Positions 14,169 through 17,180 of a stretch of 17,180 nt of DNA are shown here, in pieces (the first letter of the stretch is position 1; each line of letters starts with the position of its first letter). Origin of the DNA: JBFLXN01 sp040755715 [NCBI: Candidatus Edwardsbacteria bacterium] (lineage in GTDB: Bacteria; Edwardsbacteria; AC1; JBFLXN01); NCBI GenBank assembly GCA_040755715.1, contig JBFLXN010000048.1, positions 1 to 17,180 of the forward strand, given 5' to 3'. The notes beneath the pieces are model-generated. The model searched no databases. It was not told where the DNA came from and saw only the letters and a program-made list of their open reading frames with translations. The position numbers and the translations under genes are program-made.

Positions 14169-14918
14169 TTACTTACTCTCCGCCGCACTCAAGAGCAAGT
14201 CTTTGAATCTTATTGCTTTTATTCGCTTATAAGCAGGATTAGACGGCGTCAAAGCCCCCTTCACATACTCCTTCACCCTTAATGCTATGTCCACTGCACC
14301 CGTCTTTTCCCTGTACAACTCAATATCCCTCTCTTTTCTCGCCTTGGCCAGTTCCGCACCCGTTCTATTTACCTTGTCATTTACCTTCCCCAAACTGGCA
14401 AGATATGCGCCAAGTCCCGCAATGGTTAGCTCCGCTTCATTAGGCTTATAATCCTGCACCGTCCCAACTAATTTTATCAACTTCTCAAAATTGTCCTTCC
14501 GATTATCAAAACTCCTCTGTGAACTAGAAATCGTCTCTGCTCTCTCTTCGCTTATCGGCTCAGGCGTAGGTGGAAGTCTTCTGGCCCGCTGGCCTCTGAT
14601 TTTTTTAACGATTCCATTAGCATCTTTCACAATCTTAGCATTCAAATCCAAACTTTTTAACTGTCCCATTACTCGTGCGCTCAATGTGTTCATTTTTTCA
14701 TATTCCGTCTGCCGGCCATTTACTTCACTCTTCCAGGCAGCCAGTGCTGCATCATAGGCACTCATTTTCGCCTGAACAATGCCGTTCTTTGCATTCAGTG
14801 CCGGCAGTTTAATATCCTCTGTCCCCGGCTTATACATCGGCCCCAAGGTCGTCACCTCCTGGACTAACAGAGCGAAGTTAGCGACGTTCTTTGCATGTCC
14901 TGTTTCATAAATAGCCAT
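14169..14918 (-). CDS. Conserved-looking protein of unknown function (AIYETGHAKNVANF type)
   Basis: The 249-residue product opens MAIYETGHAKNVANFALLVQ. It is rich in alpha-helix and lysine, with a basic segment near the middle (GIVKKIRGQRARRLPPTPEP), a conserved-looking SSSQRSFDNRKDNFEKLI, and YKPNEAELTIAGLGAYL. There is no signal peptide or membrane helix. I recall similar unannotated proteins with the AIY.TGHAKNVANF opening in Bacteroidota genomes, but could not check this; no function is known to me. The ATG is well supported by AAGGAGG four bases upstream. A 21-bp repeat array begins right after the stop codon in the same frame, suggesting that the tail was once, or is sometimes, part of the protein. 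Confidence 0.85.
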   Translation of the reverse strand: MAIYETGHAKNVANFALLVQEVTTLGPMYKPGTEDIKLPALNAKNGIVQAKMSAYDAALAAWKSEVNGRQTEYEKMNTLSARVMGQLKSLDLNAKIVKDANGIVKKIRGQRARRLPPTPEPISEERAETISSSQRSFDNRKDNFEKLIKLVGTVQDYKPNEAELTIAGLGAYLASLGKVNDKVNRTGAELAKARKERDIELYREKTGAVDIALRVKEYVKGALTPSNPAYKRIKAIRFKDLLLSAAESK

Positions 14919-14941
14919 AAATCCTCCTTATTTTTGATTTT

Positions 14942-14971
14942 ACTCTAACATATTTTCACTTTTCTTGCCAA
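14942..14971 (-). promoter_or_regulatory. Possible promoter of the 249-residue protein gene
   Basis: On the minus strand, TTGGCA (complement of 14966-14971) and TAGAGT (complement of 14942-14947) lie 18 bp apart, 23 bases upstream of the ATG. The -35 box matches consensus at five of six positions and the -10 box at four, so the call is tentative. Confidence 0.4.
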
Positions 14972-15017
14972 CAGTTTTTCTTGAGGTAATTGTGTTTCAG
15001 AATTGGCGCCGTAGCGG

Positions 15018-15239
15018 TCCCGATTTTATCGGGATGGGTTTTATTTGCCGATCAATCGTAGTGTAGCCCTTTATGGGCGTAATTCCGTAGCCCAGACATT
15101 TATGTCTGGGGAATAATGAAATAATGAATGAGAGATTTTGTTTTTTATAAGGCCGTTAACGGCCTTTGGGAACCTCACCCTTCCCTCTCCCACTGGGAGA
15201 GGGATAGAGGGAGAGGTCAGCCTTAAAAGGCTGGGCTAC
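15018..15239. repeat. Stack of six distinct small palindromes
   Basis: In order: TCCCGAT/ATCGGGA (15018-15034); GCCC/GGGC (15066-15078); CCCAGACAT/ATGTCTGGG (15091-15110); the perfect palindrome AAGGCCGTTAACGGCCTT (15149-15166); CCCTCTCCCA/TGGGAGAGGG (15183-15203); CAGCCTT/AAGGCTG (15218-15233). GTAGCCC boxes sit at 15063-15069 and 15087-15093, and inverted at 15233-15239. The 328-bp gap 14919-15246 otherwise holds only the possible promoter. None of the hairpins is followed by a clear T-run on the minus strand, so a terminator role for the Kelch gene is not evident. Confidence 0.85.
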
Positions 15240-15246
15240 TTCCAAT

Positions 15247-17180
15247 CTATCGTAATAAAATCATTTTCTTCGTGGCCGTGAAATCGCCTGCAACTAACCT
15301 ATAGAAATACACACCTGACGCCACCCGCTTTCCACTATCATCTCTCCCATCCCATCGGCAGGTATAAATACCTGCGGCAGGCAGGGATGCCTGCCCTACC
15401 AATGTCTTCACCAATTGTCCGGCTACATTGTAGATTTTCAAAGAGACTTTACTTTCCGCACATCCCCTCTTGAGAGGGGGTAGGGGGTGTGTAATCCCTC
15501 TTGAGAGGGGGCAGGGGGTGTGTAATCTTCCGCCATCCGCAATTTGGTATCTAATCTCCGTAGCCTGCGAAAATGGATTTGGAACATTCTGAAATAACCT
15601 GAAACTGTAAACTCTAAACTCGTGGTCTGGCTTGTCGGCAATGCCAGTCGGCGGTTGAATCCCAAAATTCCCATCGCTTGCATCTGAAACAGGATTATAG
15701 CCACTATCATAAGCAACAACTTTAACCTTACAGGTCTTTGAGGGTTTATTGGGAACTCTCCAGATATACGGTGTATCCACTTGAGCCCAAAGCCGGATGG
15801 TGTCGGGATAAGAGACTCCTCCGTCTACTGAGAGTAAGAGGTCTATTCTGGTGACTTTCGTTTCATCGTTCGCATTCCAGCGGATGGCGATGGTGCTATC
15901 TGCGGTAAAGCTCTCCCCGCCGTTGGGGTAAAGCAAATTTACTGTCGGGAAGATTGTATCTGCTTTGTTGGGCAGGGTTAAAATCCAGGTGTCGCGGAGG
16001 AGAAATACTATTCCCATTGTTGTATATCCTCCAAAAGTAAGCATTCTATAATTCTGGGGGTCGTACATTGAACTTTGCCAATCTATAGTTCTAGCATAAT
16101 AGGGGTATATTGGTTGTGATGGAGGCTTCCCTGAGTAAGAAATTTGGCTCCATTCTTCAGCACCCAAAGTCAACTTTAACGCATAAACAATAGTATCTGG
16201 GATTGGGACAGTACTCCCGTTATAGACGACCATCCGGTGATTTGACGCATCATAGATGGCGCTATGCCCATATTTTACAGGCGGTGCTTTGCCAGAGGGG
16301 GATAGCTGCGTCCATGCCTCAGCCCCTGATGTCAAATCCAAGGCATAAGTGTTCGTGTCACCCCCGACATTTCCTCCGTGGACAATCATTCTATGGTTGG
16401 CGCTGTGGTAAATGGCGGTATGAAAATACCTGGGTGACGGTGGAATCCCACTTGGCGCAAGTTGAACCCAATTCTCATTTCCTTTGGTTAAGTCCAATGC
16501 CCAGACGTCGTTTAATTTATTAGATACGGAATCGCCTCCTCCAAAGACGACCATTCTCTGATTAAGCACATCATAGATAGCACTATGAGCAGACCGGGCA
16601 GTAGGTAGTGTTCCAGCAGGAGCAAGTGCTGACCAACTTAGAGAATTCAAGTCTAAAGCATAGGTATCGTTAAAGCACTGGCTAGCATCTAAACCGCCGA
16701 AAACGACCATTCTGTTATTAACCCTATCATATATCATAGGGGTGTAACCCCGCCGACTGGGTGGGTTTCCTAAGGGCTTGATTTCACTCCATTGGTAGTT
16801 GTCCAAATCCAAAACATGTAATTCATATCTCCATCTCTCTTCGCCGTAGTCCTTACTGGCACCACCAAAGATGTACATTTTGTTATTATTGGAAGCATAA
16901 GCGACTGCGGGAAAATACAGCCCTCTAGGTGAATCTCCCGGCAAATAAAGCCGCTGCCAGACCAAAGTATTAAGGTTTAAGGCATAAGCTTCATCATAAT
17001 GGGCTCTTATTCCCCCGTTAGAATATGTGTCATACCCACCGTAAATAATCATTTGATGGCTATTGGGATCATAGATACCCGTAGGTCCGCCTCTTGGCGA
17101 AGGAATTTCTCCGCTGGTATTGAGCCGAGTCCAAACAAGGGTAGCAAGATCTAAAGCGTAACAATCGTCGCAGGCACCAG
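15247..17180 (-). CDS. Secreted Kelch-repeat protein with C-terminal FlgD-like sorting domain (5' end outside window)
   Basis: At least 643 residues are visible; the frame is open to the right edge, so the start and any signal peptide lie beyond it. The N-terminal two thirds are Kelch repeats of about 50 residues, each with a pattern like PSPRY.H.AIY....RM.V.GG.....YALDL...W..L, which should form a beta-propeller. A fibronectin-like module follows (VNLLYPNGGESFTADSTIAIRW...). The C-terminus has FQNVPNPFSQATEIRY and YNVAGQLVKTL...GVYFYRLVAGDFTATKKMILLR, the usual FlgD-type/type IX-secretion-like ending. Two palindromic repeats interrupt this last domain in frame. The product is probably exported and surface-attached; its partner is unknown. 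The visible Kelch part shows no frameshift. Confidence 0.9.
   Translation of the reverse strand, partial: GACDDCYALDLATLVWTRLNTSGEIPSPRGGPTGIYDPNSHQMIIYGGYDTYSNGGIRAHYDEAYALNLNTLVWQRLYLPGDSPRGLYFPAVAYASNNNKMYIFGGASKDYGEERWRYELHVLDLDNYQWSEIKPLGNPPSRRGYTPMIYDRVNNRMVVFGGLDASQCFNDTYALDLNSLSWSALAPAGTLPTARSAHSAIYDVLNQRMVVFGGGDSVSNKLNDVWALDLTKGNENWVQLAPSGIPPSPRYFHTAIYHSANHRMIVHGGNVGGDTNTYALDLTSGAEAWTQLSPSGKAPPVKYGHSAIYDASNHRMVVYNGSTVPIPDTIVYALKLTLGAEEWSQISYSGKPPSQPIYPYYARTIDWQSSMYDPQNYRMLTFGGYTTMGIVFLLRDTWILTLPNKADTIFPTVNLLYPNGGESFTADSTIAIRWNANDETKVTRIDLLLSVDGGVSYPDTIRLWAQVDTPYIWRVPNKPSKTCKVKVVAYDSGYNPVSDASDGNFGIQPPTGIADKPDHEFRVYSFRLFQNVPNPFSQATEIRYQIADGGRLHTPCPLSRGITHPLPPLKRGCAESKVSLKIYNVAGQLVKTLVGQASLPAAGIYTCRWDGRDDSGKRVASGVYFYRLVAGDFTATKKMILLR
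15376..15395. repeat. Palindrome inside the Kelch gene (encodes QASLPAA)
   Basis: Arms GGCAGGCA and TGCCTGCC around GGGA form a perfect hairpin within coding sequence. In the protein it gives GQASLPAAGI, between LVKTLV and YTCRWDG, where homologous domains usually have a short turn. I infer an in-frame insertion of a dispersed palindrome. Confidence 0.75.
15465..15526. repeat. Two 31-bp tandem copies of a palindromic element inside the Kelch gene
   Basis: Copies at 15465-15495 and 15496-15526 differ at one base (T/C at the 17th position). Each contains the hairpin CCCTCT-TGA-GAGGG followed by a G-rich tail. They encode the proline-rich segment around HTPCPLSRG and THPLPPLKRG, between IRYQIAD and KVSLKIYN. 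Other FlgD-like domains have only a short loop there, so this looks like an in-frame insertion. Confidence 0.85.

Noticed and set aside
13871-14282. Plus-strand reading frames over the 21-bp array (HSHPLLV and FTRIRYL repeats)
   Set aside because: A 21-bp repeat without stops is open in several frames. These have no ribosome site or partner domain and overlap the gene on the other strand.
15149-15166. Rho-independent terminator of the Kelch gene
   Set aside because: The palindrome is perfect, but on the minus strand it is followed by an A-rich, not a T-rich, run.

Overview
The window looks like a piece of the chromosome of an uncultured, two-membraned (Gram-negative type) bacterium. All twelve protein genes and the single tRNA lie on the minus strand. 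The base composition is moderately AT-rich. The Kelch protein ends in a FlgD-like/type IX-secretion-like sorting domain. Together with the many dispersed palindromes and short-period repeats, this recalls candidate phyla on the FCB side of the tree (WOR-3/Stahlbacteria, KSB1, Cloacimonadota). That placement is an impression from memory; the sequence alone does not settle it.

Layout in the direction of transcription (right to left). (1) 17180-15247: the 3' part of a large secreted Kelch-repeat protein, running off the right edge. (2) 15246-14919: a stack of unrelated small palindromes. (3) 14918-14169: a 249-residue conserved-looking protein of unknown function, followed in the same reading frame, but behind two stop codons, by about seventeen 21-bp repeats. 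(4) 13623-6823: a polysaccharide export block: SLBB protein 1, Wzz/BY-kinase, an outer-membrane protein with TPR, SLBB protein 2, a small membrane protein and the UDP-GlcNAc 2-epimerase WecB. (5) 6638-6565: tRNA-Val(GAC) with a terminator. (6) 6474-153: a housekeeping block: parA from a near-consensus promoter, a nucleotidyltransferase-HEPN fusion, gyrA, parB and purC.

How the genes work together. The polysaccharide block supplies a precursor (ManNAc nucleotide sugar from WecB), a chain-length/export control kinase in the inner membrane, two short periplasmic SLBB proteins and a beta-barrel candidate for the outer-membrane portal. No glycosyltransferase, flippase or polymerase is present, so the polymer is made by genes elsewhere. 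ParA and ParB should serve chromosome segregation, although gyrA and the HEPN fusion separate them.

The most unusual property is in the gaps. Almost every intergenic region holds its own inverted array of short, degenerate repeat units. The period is constant within an array (7 bp in most; 8, 9 or 10 bp in others), and the unit sequence is private to that gap, so each can fold into a long imperfect hairpin. One 7-bp array lies inside the parB coding sequence, and other palindromes sit in frame inside the Kelch gene. This looks like a genome-wide repeat-generating process rather than ordinary terminators or insertion sequences.
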